64,000 bases of DNA. Origin: Roseivirga ehrenbergii. GTDB lineage: Bacteria; Bacteroidota; Bacteroidia; Cytophagales; Cyclobacteriaceae. Position 1 is the stretch's first letter. Every line of letters begins with the position of its first letter. The position numbers and the translations under genes were made by a program. The DNA is taken from positions 496,001 to 560,000 of the forward strand of contig NZ_LQZQ01000045.1 of NCBI RefSeq assembly GCF_001593005.1, written 5' to 3'. The notes under the pieces were generated by a model, which worked only from the letters and a program-made list of their open reading frames with translations, had not been told where the DNA came from and ran no database searches. Below are positions 8,227-16,942 of the stretch, piece after piece.

Positions 8227-8398
8227 TTAGATCCTTCGTACCTCAGAAAAAGAAAATAGGCAGTTCACTTTCAATCAACGATTGGAGCTGAAGTAAACGC
8301 TTAACTACGTTTTGCTAGAATGAACTGGACAAGGTAAAAACGAGTCCAACCATCATTAAACGCACAATGCTTTTCATCCTGAGGTACGAAGGATCTAA
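8227..8398. repeat. Intergenic inverted-repeat element with 20-bp perfect ends
   Basis: TTAGATCCTTCGTACCTCAG at 8227-8246 is the exact reverse complement of 8379-8398. A second nested pair, CAGTTCA (8261-8267) and TGAACTG (8321-8327), lies inside. The interior has no open frame of note and no transposase. The spacer 8197-8455 otherwise holds nothing I can assign. The element looks like a small non-autonomous palindromic repeat between two convergent genes. Confidence 0.7.
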
Positions 8399-8455
8399 TA
8401 TGTTCGAGATGTGAAGTTGTTTCTACTTCCTTCGTCAAAATCAAAAGGGATGTTC

Positions 8456-8938
8456 CTAACTCATAGGTTTCAGGTCAAGATACTTTTCCAGTTTCCTGAT
8501 TAGGAACTCTCTTGAAACTCTCTCAAAAAGACCAATCATCTTTAGAAATAGAAAAACACAAATTGGAAATACAATAAAAATAAACAGTAGTCTAGTCATC
8601 CAAATATCGATTGAGACTAATAATATTCCCAGTCCACAGCTGGCTCCAATTAACCAGAAAAAGAAGAGTACCTTAAAACCATTATTAACTCTGAACAAGG
8701 CTCTTATTGAGTTCTTCTCTAGTGTTAAGTTTAATTCGCAAACAGAAATAGCTCCGAAACCAGGTGTTGATGATACAATTCTATAAATATTACCTTCTTT
8801 ATATCCGGTGAATGGTTTTCCTGTATAGCTAGAAACCAGATTGGTACTATTTTTTAAGTTTGTATTTAAGCGCTGATCCAGTTCTTGCTGATCAAGTAAT
8901 GTTTCAAATTGATAAGATTTTTTTTGGAATAACTTCAT
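8456..8938 (-). CDS. Small membrane protein of unknown function
   Basis: A 160-residue protein with two closely spaced hydrophobic segments at about residues 88-108 and 113-135, a soluble N-terminal part of about 85 residues, and a short charged tail (FLIRKLEKYLDLKP). I recognise no family. The arrangement of a short cytoplasmic domain, a helical hairpin and a tail is common in uncharacterised membrane proteins. It lies downstream of the histidine kinase on the same strand but is separated from it by 94 bp, so it may or may not be co-transcribed. Confidence 0.6.
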   Translation of the reverse strand: MKLFQKKSYQFETLLDQQELDQRLNTNLKNSTNLVSSYTGKPFTGYKEGNIYRIVSSTPGFGAISVCELNLTLEKNSIRALFRVNNGFKVLFFFWLIGASCGLGILLVSIDIWMTRLLFIFIVFPICVFLFLKMIGLFERVSREFLIRKLEKYLDLKPMS

Positions 8939-9032
8939 CTCTAAGCCTAAAGTAACGAAAAGAAAAACCGTTTGTGAACAGTTTCAGGCTGTGGTGTGCA
9001 GAAATGATTGCTATGACACTTGAAAGATATGA

Positions 9033-10394
9033 TTATAAGGCAGTATGATGAAAAACCATTCTAAAAGTAGCACCTTTACCCAGTTCAGTTTCTAGCTGAA
9101 TATCTCCACCATGCAACTGCATAATCTGTTTAGAAAGGCTGAGACCAATACCCGAACCTCTGTTTTTGGTAGAGAAGAAAGGCATGAAAATCTTCTCAGT
9201 GGCTTCAGGGGTAATGCCCGCGCCATTGTCGCTAATTGATACAGTCACTAATCCTTCATTCACGCTCGTTTCTAGTTTCACTTTAGCATTTTCTTTGTTT
9301 TCAACTACTTCTAAGGCGTTTTTCAGAATATTAATCAGCACCTGTTCAATCAACTGATAATCGATATTCAGTTCAATTGAGGTGTCAGCGTGAATTACTT
9401 CCAAGGCTACATTTGCTTTAATGAAATCATTTTTGAGTAAGGCTGTCGTGTTTTGCACTAATGACTTGATATCCGTTGGACGCTTGTCGGGTTCTGGTAG
9501 GTTGGTGTAATCGCGATAGGCGTTTACAAAATTGATGAGGCCTTCACTACGGCTAGAAATGGTGCTCAAGCCTTCGGTAAGATCCTCCAAGCTTTCATCT
9601 TCAATGGTGTTGAGTCCGTTTTTCTTAATTACGTCTTCCTTCAACACCTCGCTTAGGGTAGAAGTAAGCGAAGAAATAGGGGCTATGGAATTCATGATTT
9701 CGTGCCGAAGCACTTTGGTCAGGTTCTGCCAAGCTTCTAGTTCTTTGGCTTGTAATTCCGCCTTAATGTCTTGCAGGGCGATCAATCTGTAAAGCTCGCC
9801 ACCCAGTTTGTACATGGTTTCGAGAATTACCAATTCCTGTCCTTTTTCATTTTTGTAAGCTGCTCTTTTAGAGGAGTTAAGATGGGTAATGGTAAAGTGA
9901 AAGTTAGGTGCTTTTTGTCTAAGGTCATCAAGGCTTCTTAGGCTTTCTAACTGCAATAAATGAAGCGCAGAACGGTTGATCAGTTTCACTTCTCCGGTCT
10001 CGTTGATGGCGATGATTCCTGTACCAATATTTTCAACAACTACACGCAACTGCTGAAAAGACTGTTCGCTCTTTTTACGTTCCTCCAAAATGGCGTCAAT
10101 TACATCTTTGAAAGCCAGATTCAATGCTTTAAAGGTTTTCCCCAGTTTATTATCGTGGGTAAAACTCATGTTAAAGTCGTTGTATTTGATGGCATCGAAG
10201 AAGCGAGCCAGCTTTTTATTGGTACTTTCTATGTAATTAAAAAGTTCAAATACCTCGAAAATGATTAAGAAACCAGTGACTACTGTGGTAACATACTTCT
10301 GATCGAAGAAGAGCAAATAAACGAAAGTGGCTACCGTAACAAACAATACGATAACGCGAATCAACACGAATATTCTAAAGCGATTAAAGCCCAT
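9033..10394 (-). CDS. NtrB/NtrY-like sensor histidine kinase
   Basis: A 453-residue membrane histidine kinase. Two N-terminal transmembrane helices (about 8-30 and 35-55) enclose almost no periplasmic loop, so the signal is probably sensed in the membrane or cytoplasm. A linker at about 55-110 precedes a PAS domain (about 115-215). The HisKA motif RHEIMNSIAPISSL gives phospho-acceptor His231. The ATPase domain shows the N box ILINILKNALEVV, the G1 box SDNGAGI and the G2 box GSGIGLSLSK. Its start overlaps the end of the response regulator gene by 11 bp, so the two are a cognate pair. The ligand is unknown. Confidence 0.9.
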   Translation of the reverse strand: MGFNRFRIFVLIRVIVLFVTVATFVYLLFFDQKYVTTVVTGFLIIFEVFELFNYIESTNKKLARFFDAIKYNDFNMSFTHDNKLGKTFKALNLAFKDVIDAILEERKKSEQSFQQLRVVVENIGTGIIAINETGEVKLINRSALHLLQLESLRSLDDLRQKAPNFHFTITHLNSSKRAAYKNEKGQELVILETMYKLGGELYRLIALQDIKAELQAKELEAWQNLTKVLRHEIMNSIAPISSLTSTLSEVLKEDVIKKNGLNTIEDESLEDLTEGLSTISSRSEGLINFVNAYRDYTNLPEPDKRPTDIKSLVQNTTALLKNDFIKANVALEVIHADTSIELNIDYQLIEQVLINILKNALEVVENKENAKVKLETSVNEGLVTVSISDNGAGITPEATEKIFMPFFSTKNRGSGIGLSLSKQIMQLHGGDIQLETELGKGATFRMVFHHTAL

Positions 10395-11760
10395 ATTTCT
10401 CTAGTCTTCGGTACAAGGATGAGCGAGTTAAACCCAGTTCCTGAGCTGCATGGGTAATATTTCCGTTGTGTTTGGCCAATACTTTCCTGATTAGAATTCG
10501 CTCGACATCTTCCAAGTTGAACTGTTCCAGATTAATGTCATCCTTGTCGCGAACAGGCTGATTATTATTGAAAAAGAAGTCTTCGGGTTGAAGAATGTTA
10601 TCACGACTCATGATGACCGCGCGCTCTACGGCATGTTGTAACTCACGCACATTCCCAGGCCAACTGTATTTTTCCAAGCGCTTGAGGGTGGCTTCACTAA
10701 ATTTGTAAATGTCTTTGTTATACTTCTTAGCGTAGTCTTTTAGGTAATGCTCAGCCAGTAGGGGAATGTCCTCAATTCTTTCCCTCAAAGCGGGCAACTT
10801 CAGTTCTATGGTGTTAATCCGATAGAGTAAATCTTGCCTAAATTCTCCTTTTTGCACCATTTCGTAAAGCGGCATATTGGTGGCGCAGATCAAACGAATA
10901 TCGACATCAATCGTCTTATTCGATCCCACTCGATTCACTTTTCTGTTTTGCACTGCGGTTAAGAGTTTGGCTTGAAGTGGGAGCGAAAGGTTGCCGATTT
11001 CATCCAAAAACAAAGTGCCTCCATTGGCGATTTCAAACCTACCTGCACGATCAGTTTTGGCATCGGTGAAAGATCCGCGAACATGACCAAAGAGCTCGCT
11101 TTCAAATAAGTTCTCTGAAATAGCCCCTAAGTCGACACTGATAAATGGCTTTTCAGCTCTTTTTGAATTTCTGTGAATTGATCTGGCTATCAGTTCCTTA
11201 CCTGTGCCATTTTCACCCAATACTAAAACGTTGGCATCTGTGCTGGCTACTCGATCAATGGTATCGAAAACCTGAATCATCGATCCGCTTTGGCCAATAA
11301 TTTCCTTGAATTTATGATCGAGGTCTTGGGTCAAAGTATCTTCTCGGTCTTTCATCAATTTTAGCTCTTCTTTAGACGACCTTAAGCGGATGGACGAAAG
11401 GAGAGTGGCCAAGAGTTGTTCGTTTTCCCATGGCTTCATGACAAAATCAGAAGCACCTGCTTTAATGGCTTTTACGGCCAAATCTACCGAACCAAAGGCG
11501 GTAATGAGCACTACCACTGCGGATGGATCGATCTCTAATATTTTATCCAACCAATGAAAACCTTCTTGCCCTGAGTTCACATCTTGAGTGAAATTCATAT
11601 CGAGCAGAATCACATCATATGCATCATTCTGGAGCAGGTCAGGAATCAGCGTTGGATCTTTCTCCAAATCAATTTGACCAAAATGCCGCTTCAGATAAAT
11701 TCTAGCAGCTTTTAGTAAATCTTCATTGTCGTCTATGATTAGTATTTTTCCTTGTTTCAT
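10384..11760 (-). CDS. NtrC-family sigma54-dependent response regulator
   Basis: A 458-residue regulator with three domains. The receiver (1-120) has Asp54 as phosphorylation site (VILLDMNF). The central AAA+ domain (about 150-385) has Walker A GENGTGKE, Walker B GTLFLDE and arginine-finger region RINTIELKLPALRER. The C-terminal Fis-type helix-turn-helix is ITHAAQELGLTRSSLYRRLEKYGL, shortened here to its core LGLTRSSLYRRLEKYG. The sigma54-contact loop reads GSFTDA instead of the classical GAFTGA. The gene is divergent from six permeases, which are its likely targets. Its own promoter at 11851-11881 contains a perfect palindrome. Confidence 0.93.
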   Translation of the reverse strand: MKQGKILIIDDNEDLLKAARIYLKRHFGQIDLEKDPTLIPDLLQNDAYDVILLDMNFTQDVNSGQEGFHWLDKILEIDPSAVVVLITAFGSVDLAVKAIKAGASDFVMKPWENEQLLATLLSSIRLRSSKEELKLMKDREDTLTQDLDHKFKEIIGQSGSMIQVFDTIDRVASTDANVLVLGENGTGKELIARSIHRNSKRAEKPFISVDLGAISENLFESELFGHVRGSFTDAKTDRAGRFEIANGGTLFLDEIGNLSLPLQAKLLTAVQNRKVNRVGSNKTIDVDIRLICATNMPLYEMVQKGEFRQDLLYRINTIELKLPALRERIEDIPLLAEHYLKDYAKKYNKDIYKFSEATLKRLEKYSWPGNVRELQHAVERAVIMSRDNILQPEDFFFNNNQPVRDKDDINLEQFNLEDVERILIRKVLAKHNGNITHAAQELGLTRSSLYRRLEKYGL

Positions 11761-11850
11761 TATGTCTATTTTTCAACCTGTCTCATCCTGCAACTGGTTT
11801 ACATTAGTCTTTGAATCTTGTGCAAATCAAAAGCTTGTCGAATATACTAA

Positions 11851-11881
11851 CAAATATAGCCGTCCGCTGGCGGACGGCAAA
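11851..11881 (-). promoter_or_regulatory. Promoter of the regulator-kinase operon with a palindrome filling the spacer
   Basis: Read on the minus strand, TTTG (11881-11878) and TATATTTG (11858-11851) match the Bacteroidota -33/-7 pattern TTTG-N19-TAnnTTTG exactly. The 19-bp spacer is made of the GC-rich inverted repeat GCCGTCCGC-TG-GCGGACGGC (11859-11878), perfect over 9 bp per arm. No T run follows, so it is not a normal terminator. This suggests a repressor or autoregulator site. The palindrome could alternatively be a dispersed repeat that happens to sit here. Confidence 0.6.
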
Positions 11882-11947
11882 GTGCGATGGCGACCAATTA
11901 GCAAGAGGTTGTTTGTGTTAATTTATTGATATATAGTTAATTAACTT

Positions 11948-11962
11948 TGGTATGACAGTTGG
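11948..11962 (+). promoter_or_regulatory. Candidate sigma54 (-24/-12) promoter for the permease cluster
   Basis: TGGTATGACAGTTGG keeps the GG-N10-G spacing of TGGCAC-N5-TTGC but has GG where GC is usual at -12. Transcription would start near 11974, about 50 bp before the first permease ATG at 12025. The match is imperfect; the divergent NtrC-type regulator makes it worth listing. The rest of the 11761-12024 spacer shows nothing else I can name. Confidence 0.35.
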
Positions 11963-12024
11963 TTAACTGCTGACGTTATTTACAGATTAATTTTATAGCT
12001 CTAGTTTTAACCTAAATAAAATTT

Positions 12025-14397
12025 ATGTTATCCTCCTTTTTTAGAATTGCATTTCGGTACCTGGTAAAGAACAAGCTTTACTCTGTTCTGAATATATTCG
12101 GACTGACCGTAGGCTTGATCTGCTTTGTCATTCTAAGCTTATATGTGAGGGAGCAATTTGATAAGGATTCGTATCACACTCATTCTGAAGAAATCTATAG
12201 AGTTTTAGTCGCCAGGGATGATACTACCGAAGTTGAACCCAATTGGGAAATGATGACGCAATTTCCCGTGGCCGAGTTGTTCAAAGAGGGTATTCCAGAG
12301 GTGAAAAACACAGTGAGATTTGGCCAAACTTCTGAGTTACTTATTGAAGCTGGTCAACGAAAGTTTAAGATTCAGTCTCTTCATTTTGCTGACCCTTCCT
12401 TATTCGATGTATTTGATTTTGATGTGCTCGCACAATCTAAGCCGTTGGATCAGCAAACTGTAAGTGAGCTCATAATAGTGAAGTCTGAGGCAGAAAAACT
12501 CTTCGATACTGCGGAAAATGCCATTAATCAAACTGTGAACCTGAATGGTTATGGAGTATTTAAAATCATTGGGGTGATTGATGATCTTGGTCAAGAGACT
12601 CACATGGACTTCAAGTACATTCTTCCCATACAGCAATCAGATAAAGCGTATGGTGAAGATGGACGTTATAGAGATTGGGGTGTGTTATCTGGTTTTCCTT
12701 TGTACGTTCAGGTTGATAAAAATGCGGACATTGTTTCTGTTGAAGGTAAAGCCAAGACACTTCTTCAACCCCATATTAAGAACATGAGTGTTCGTTTAGA
12801 ACCTGTGAGCGAAGTTTACTTCAGTAAATTATATTCATTTTTTAAGAAAACGGGCGATAAACAATTTATAAGGCTATACTTACTCGTTGGGCTTCTGATT
12901 CTGTTTATTGCCTGTATTAACTACACCAACTTATCAACCGCCAGATACCTAAAAAGGGCCAAGGAAGTAGGGATTAGAAAAACAGTAGGAGGCTACAGAA
13001 GTCAGATTATAACGCAGTTTTTTATCGAGTCCATTGCGCTTGCCTTTATAGCTGTGGTACTTTCAGTTTGTTTTACCGAAATACTTCTGCCTTCATTTAA
13101 TGCTTTTGCGGGTGCTTCCATATTTATTGATTACCAGAGCCCTTTTACCTACTTATTTATGGTATTGGCTGTTTTGGGAATTGGCATTTTTGCTGGGCTT
13201 TATCCCGCTGTTTTCCTTAGCCGTTTCAGTGCTACTCAAATCTTATCGGGAAGTGTCACCAAAGGTAAGTCTGGCTTGCTTTTCAGAAATGTATTGGTGG
13301 TGGTTCAGTTCTTTATTTGCATTGGTTTGTTTATTTCTACCAATGTTATCTATCAACAATTCAAGCATTTAAAGGGGCTAGACTTGGGCTTTGATAAAGA
13401 ACAAGTGATTATGATTCCATTGAATGACCAAGCAATCAAACAATCATACAAAGCTTTTAAAAGTGAACTGAGTTCAAACCCATCAATTGAATGGATGACA
13501 GGAGCAGGACCAAAAGTGTTTGGCGGACAGGCTCAGTTTTATTTAGAAATTGATGGAAGCGAAGATGTTACTCCAATTTCTATTTTTCCAGTGGACGAAG
13601 ATTTCTTTCAGAAATTCGATATAAAACTGCTTGAAGGAAAGCTCTATCAACCTGAATTGGGTAAGGAAGGGAATGATTTTCTAATTGTAAATGAAGCCTT
13701 GGCCAAAGTAGGTGGATGGAAGATTGAAGATAAAATGGGCAAGAATGTTTTTAAGGATGATGTGGGCGTTCCAAATTTGGGTGGGGTAGTGGAAGATTTT
13801 GTGTTCTTTTCGGTGAAGGATGAAGTAACACCAGCCGCTTACCTTTATAAACCCAATGATAATAATCTGGCTTATGTAAAAGTAAAGCCGGAAAACATGG
13901 AAGCTACTATTGCGTCTATTCAAGCCACTTACGAAAAGTTCGCCAACCTTTATCCTTTTGAATACTCGTTTTTAGATCAAGAATTTGCTGCTCAATATGC
14001 GCAGGAGCAACGTTTGGCCAACATATTTACCACATTTAGTGGGGTGGCTATTTTAATCGCATTGCTTGGTTTGTTTGGACTTACCATATTCTTGGCCGAA
14101 CAACGCCTAAAAGAATTCAGCATTCGAAAAGTACTAGGCGCTTCAAACATTCATTTGATTTGGTTAATGAACAGTGGCATAAGTCGTATGCTACTGATCA
14201 GCACCGCATTGGTGATTCCATTGGTGTATTATTTCCTTGAAGATTGGATCAACACCTTTGCTTTTAGAATTAAGCTTGATTGGCCGCTTTTTGCATTGCC
14301 AGTGGTCTTGGTAATGCTTTTTGCTTGGCTTACTACGCTTTATCAGTCCGTTAATTCGGCCAGAAAAAACCCAGTAGATTCATTACGAAACGAATAA
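12025..14397 (+). CDS. MacB/FtsX-type ABC transporter permease 1 of 6
   Basis: A 790-residue protein with the duplicated MacB-like layout: TM1 at about 19-40, a periplasmic MacB_PCD domain to about 280, three FtsX helices at about 285-400, a fifth helix near 430, a second periplasmic domain, and three FtsX helices at about 675-780. FtsX coupling helices are recognisable as RAKEVGIRKTVGG and LKEFSIRKVLGAS. It ends NPVDSLRNE, a tail shared in variant form by all six paralogues. No ATP-binding subunit is encoded nearby. MacB-type permeases act as mechanotransmitters rather than as channels; cargo is unknown. It starts about 265 bp from the divergent NtrC-type regulator. Confidence 0.88.
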   Translation: MLSSFFRIAFRYLVKNKLYSVLNIFGLTVGLICFVILSLYVREQFDKDSYHTHSEEIYRVLVARDDTTEVEPNWEMMTQFPVAELFKEGIPEVKNTVRFGQTSELLIEAGQRKFKIQSLHFADPSLFDVFDFDVLAQSKPLDQQTVSELIIVKSEAEKLFDTAENAINQTVNLNGYGVFKIIGVIDDLGQETHMDFKYILPIQQSDKAYGEDGRYRDWGVLSGFPLYVQVDKNADIVSVEGKAKTLLQPHIKNMSVRLEPVSEVYFSKLYSFFKKTGDKQFIRLYLLVGLLILFIACINYTNLSTARYLKRAKEVGIRKTVGGYRSQIITQFFIESIALAFIAVVLSVCFTEILLPSFNAFAGASIFIDYQSPFTYLFMVLAVLGIGIFAGLYPAVFLSRFSATQILSGSVTKGKSGLLFRNVLVVVQFFICIGLFISTNVIYQQFKHLKGLDLGFDKEQVIMIPLNDQAIKQSYKAFKSELSSNPSIEWMTGAGPKVFGGQAQFYLEIDGSEDVTPISIFPVDEDFFQKFDIKLLEGKLYQPELGKEGNDFLIVNEALAKVGGWKIEDKMGKNVFKDDVGVPNLGGVVEDFVFFSVKDEVTPAAYLYKPNDNNLAYVKVKPENMEATIASIQATYEKFANLYPFEYSFLDQEFAAQYAQEQRLANIFTTFSGVAILIALLGLFGLTIFLAEQRLKEFSIRKVLGASNIHLIWLMNSGISRMLLISTALVIPLVYYFLEDWINTFAFRIKLDWPLFALPVVLVMLFAWLTTLYQSVNSARKNPVDSLRNE

Positions 14398-14422
14398 ACT
14401 CAACCATTAAAACAACAAGGTC

Positions 14423-16816
14423 ATGTTCAGAAATTACATCAACATTGCGATAAGAAGCCTAAAAAGACAGAAGGCTTATTCACTGATTAATATCTCAGGA
14501 TTGTCGGTAGGCATTATGGCTTGTATCATCATTTTGCTCTATGTTAGAAATGAATCGTCTTACGAGAAGTTTTACCCCGATGCTGATAAAATTTATCGAG
14601 TCACTTCCATTTATGAGACTTCTGGACAAACAGAGCATATTGCAATCGCCCCAAGTAAAGTTACTCAGGTGGCATTAGAGCATATTCCAGAAACGGAATT
14701 GGCCACTTTTGTTTTTGACTGGAGCGTAGGCCGAGAGTTTTTGGTGAGGTATGAAGACAAAACATTTACGGAAACAAATGTCTTTTATGCCGATTCAAGC
14801 TTCTTTAAGGTATTTCAATATCGCTTCTTGGATGGTAATGCTGGCAATGCACTTTTGGAGAAGCAGTCCATTGTATTGACCGAATCGATTGCCCAAAAAT
14901 ATTTTGATAACGCAGCCGATGCCTATGGTAAAACGATAAATGCCAACGGGAGTGATTTCGTAGTAACGGGCGTTGTAGCAAATGCTGCGGGAAACACCGC
15001 TTTGGATTTTGATATGGTCATATCTATGAATTCAATTTTTGGCCAAATTGATAATACTAGGTGGTTTCCTATGAACTATTATAGCTATGTAAAACTCAAT
15101 GATAAATCAGCTGCCGAAAGCTTTAAAAGTAAGCTAAATCAATATATCGAAGATGATTTTGGCGATGAAATGACGGCTGGAGGTTTTAAGATGTCATTCA
15201 CTATTGCGCCTATTTCTGAAATGCATTTTGATACAAGCCTTGGCTCCGATTATCCTGAGAAAATTTCTAAAGAGCTGTTATACTCTTTAGTGGCTATCGC
15301 TGCTTTTATTCTGCTTATCGCTTGTATCAATTATGTCAATCTAAGTACGGCCAAGTCTGAAAAGCGAGCCAAGGAAGTTGGTATTCGCAAGGTAATGGGC
15401 GCCCATAGAAGACAGTTGATTCTACAGTTCTATGGAGAGACATTTATGGTTACGCTTTTGTCCGTGGTAATAGGGGTAGTATTGGCCGAAGTTTTGATGC
15501 CTTTTTTCAACCAAATGGCAGGTACTCAACTGTCTATTGATCTTCAAAGCGACCCTAATTTAATGCTCATATTGATCGGCTTTGTTTTGGTGGTCAGCTT
15601 TATTGCGGGCAGTTATCCCGCTTCATTCCTTTCTTCATTTCAGCCTGTAAAGGTGCTTAAAGGTACTTTCAATGTCAAAGGGGGGAATATGTTCCGAAGA
15701 ATTCTAGTGACCCTTCAGTTTACAGTGAGTGTTTTTCTTATCACTGGCACTTTAGTGATTTTCTATCAGCTAAAATATGTTCAGAATACCGATATAGGCT
15801 ACGACCAAGATCAGGTAGTGTATCTCAAACTTCCAGATCGCGCAGCCCGAAATGCCTATAAATCTTTAAAAACTCAATTCCAAACCATTACGGGAGTAGA
15901 GGAAGTAACGGGAAGTAATAACGAAATTTCTAATGTGCTTTCTGGCTGGGGAGCAGTGATGGATGGTCTGCCTAAAAATGTCAGTATTTCCTTTAGAGGA
16001 ATGTATGGTGACCAAGATTTTCTAGAAACTTTTGGTTTCGATCTTTTGGCTGGTGAAGGTTTTAAGAACAAGTCGGATTGGGATTCTACGGTTTATTATT
16101 TGGTGAATAAAACTGGTGTTGAAAAGCTGGGATTAACGCCTGAAGAAGCAGTTGGGAAACATTTTGGAATAGACGAAAGTATGATGGGCACCATCGCTGG
16201 AGTAGTTGACGATTTCCATTTTACTAGCTTCCACAGTGATATAGAGCCTTGGGCGGTTTATACGGGGCCTCAAGACTATAAGCAATTACTATACGCCAAG
16301 GTCAATATGTCGCGAATTGAATCAGTTAAGGCAGAAATGGCTAAAGTATGGACTTCACTAATTCCCAATCGTCCATTTGAATTAAGATATGTAGACGAAG
16401 CCGTAAAAGAACTGTATGAAAAGGATAAACAACTGAGTCAAATCATTCTGACTTTTACGGTTTTAGCCATAGCAATAGGCTGTTTAGGGCTGTTTGGCTT
16501 GGCTTCTTACTTAGCCGAAAAACGCACCAAAGAAATTGGTATTAGAAAAGTGCTGGGGGCCGATGTTTCCAAAATCGTGATGATGCTTTCCAAAGAGTAC
16601 GTCCGAATTATTTTGATTTCTAACCTCATTGGCTGGCCAATCGCTTATATCGCCATGAGTCGTTGGTTGGATGGTTTTGCCTATAGTATCAACCTTAGTT
16701 GGTATTACTTCCTCATGGCAGGTTTGGTCACTGTGATGGTAGCCATGTTTACGGTTTCTTATCAATCTGTGAAGGCAGCATTTTCAAACCCAGTGGATTC
16801 ATTAAGGAATGAGTGA
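14423..16816 (+). CDS. MacB/FtsX-type ABC transporter permease 2 of 6
   Basis: A 797-residue paralogue of the previous gene, beginning 25 bp after it, so the two share a transcript. It opens MFRNYINIAIRSLKRQK, the positive-inside leader of this family, followed by TM1. The two halves each contain a periplasmic domain and an FtsX triple helix, with coupling motifs RAKEVGIRKVMGAH and RTKEIGIRKVLGAD. It ends NPVDSLRNE like gene 1. Of the six it is the one most tightly linked to its neighbour. Function beyond membership in the ABC3/MacB permease family is not shown. Confidence 0.88.
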   Translation: MFRNYINIAIRSLKRQKAYSLINISGLSVGIMACIIILLYVRNESSYEKFYPDADKIYRVTSIYETSGQTEHIAIAPSKVTQVALEHIPETELATFVFDWSVGREFLVRYEDKTFTETNVFYADSSFFKVFQYRFLDGNAGNALLEKQSIVLTESIAQKYFDNAADAYGKTINANGSDFVVTGVVANAAGNTALDFDMVISMNSIFGQIDNTRWFPMNYYSYVKLNDKSAAESFKSKLNQYIEDDFGDEMTAGGFKMSFTIAPISEMHFDTSLGSDYPEKISKELLYSLVAIAAFILLIACINYVNLSTAKSEKRAKEVGIRKVMGAHRRQLILQFYGETFMVTLLSVVIGVVLAEVLMPFFNQMAGTQLSIDLQSDPNLMLILIGFVLVVSFIAGSYPASFLSSFQPVKVLKGTFNVKGGNMFRRILVTLQFTVSVFLITGTLVIFYQLKYVQNTDIGYDQDQVVYLKLPDRAARNAYKSLKTQFQTITGVEEVTGSNNEISNVLSGWGAVMDGLPKNVSISFRGMYGDQDFLETFGFDLLAGEGFKNKSDWDSTVYYLVNKTGVEKLGLTPEEAVGKHFGIDESMMGTIAGVVDDFHFTSFHSDIEPWAVYTGPQDYKQLLYAKVNMSRIESVKAEMAKVWTSLIPNRPFELRYVDEAVKELYEKDKQLSQIILTFTVLAIAIGCLGLFGLASYLAEKRTKEIGIRKVLGADVSKIVMMLSKEYVRIILISNLIGWPIAYIAMSRWLDGFAYSINLSWYYFLMAGLVTVMVAMFTVSYQSVKAAFSNPVDSLRNE

Positions 16817-16942
16817 GATAACGAGCTAATGAGTGAAGGGATTAATGAATTAATGAAGGAATGAAACAAGGTTGGAAGACCGTAGACGGAAGTCAGAAGT
16901 AGATTTTCGTTTTCACCAATGACCAATAAACCATAACGTCTG
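16817..16942. repeat. Composite spacer repeat between permeases 2 and 3
   Basis: The spacer has three word blocks: TTAATGAATTAATGAAGGAA (16842-16861), then GGTTGGAAGACCGTAGACGG (about 16869-16888), then TTTTCGTTTTCACCAATGAC (16903-16922) running to the start codon region. The same order is found at 19301-19455 and 24309-24440. No gene or clear terminator is visible. Confidence 0.65.

Noticed and set aside
13100-13372. Hydrophobic 90-residue frame within permease 1
   Set aside because: It is a +1 shadow of membrane-helix codons of the permease, without its own start context.
16817-16942. Insertion sequence between the permease genes
   Set aside because: The repeats are short words without terminal inverted repeats, target duplications or a transposase frame.
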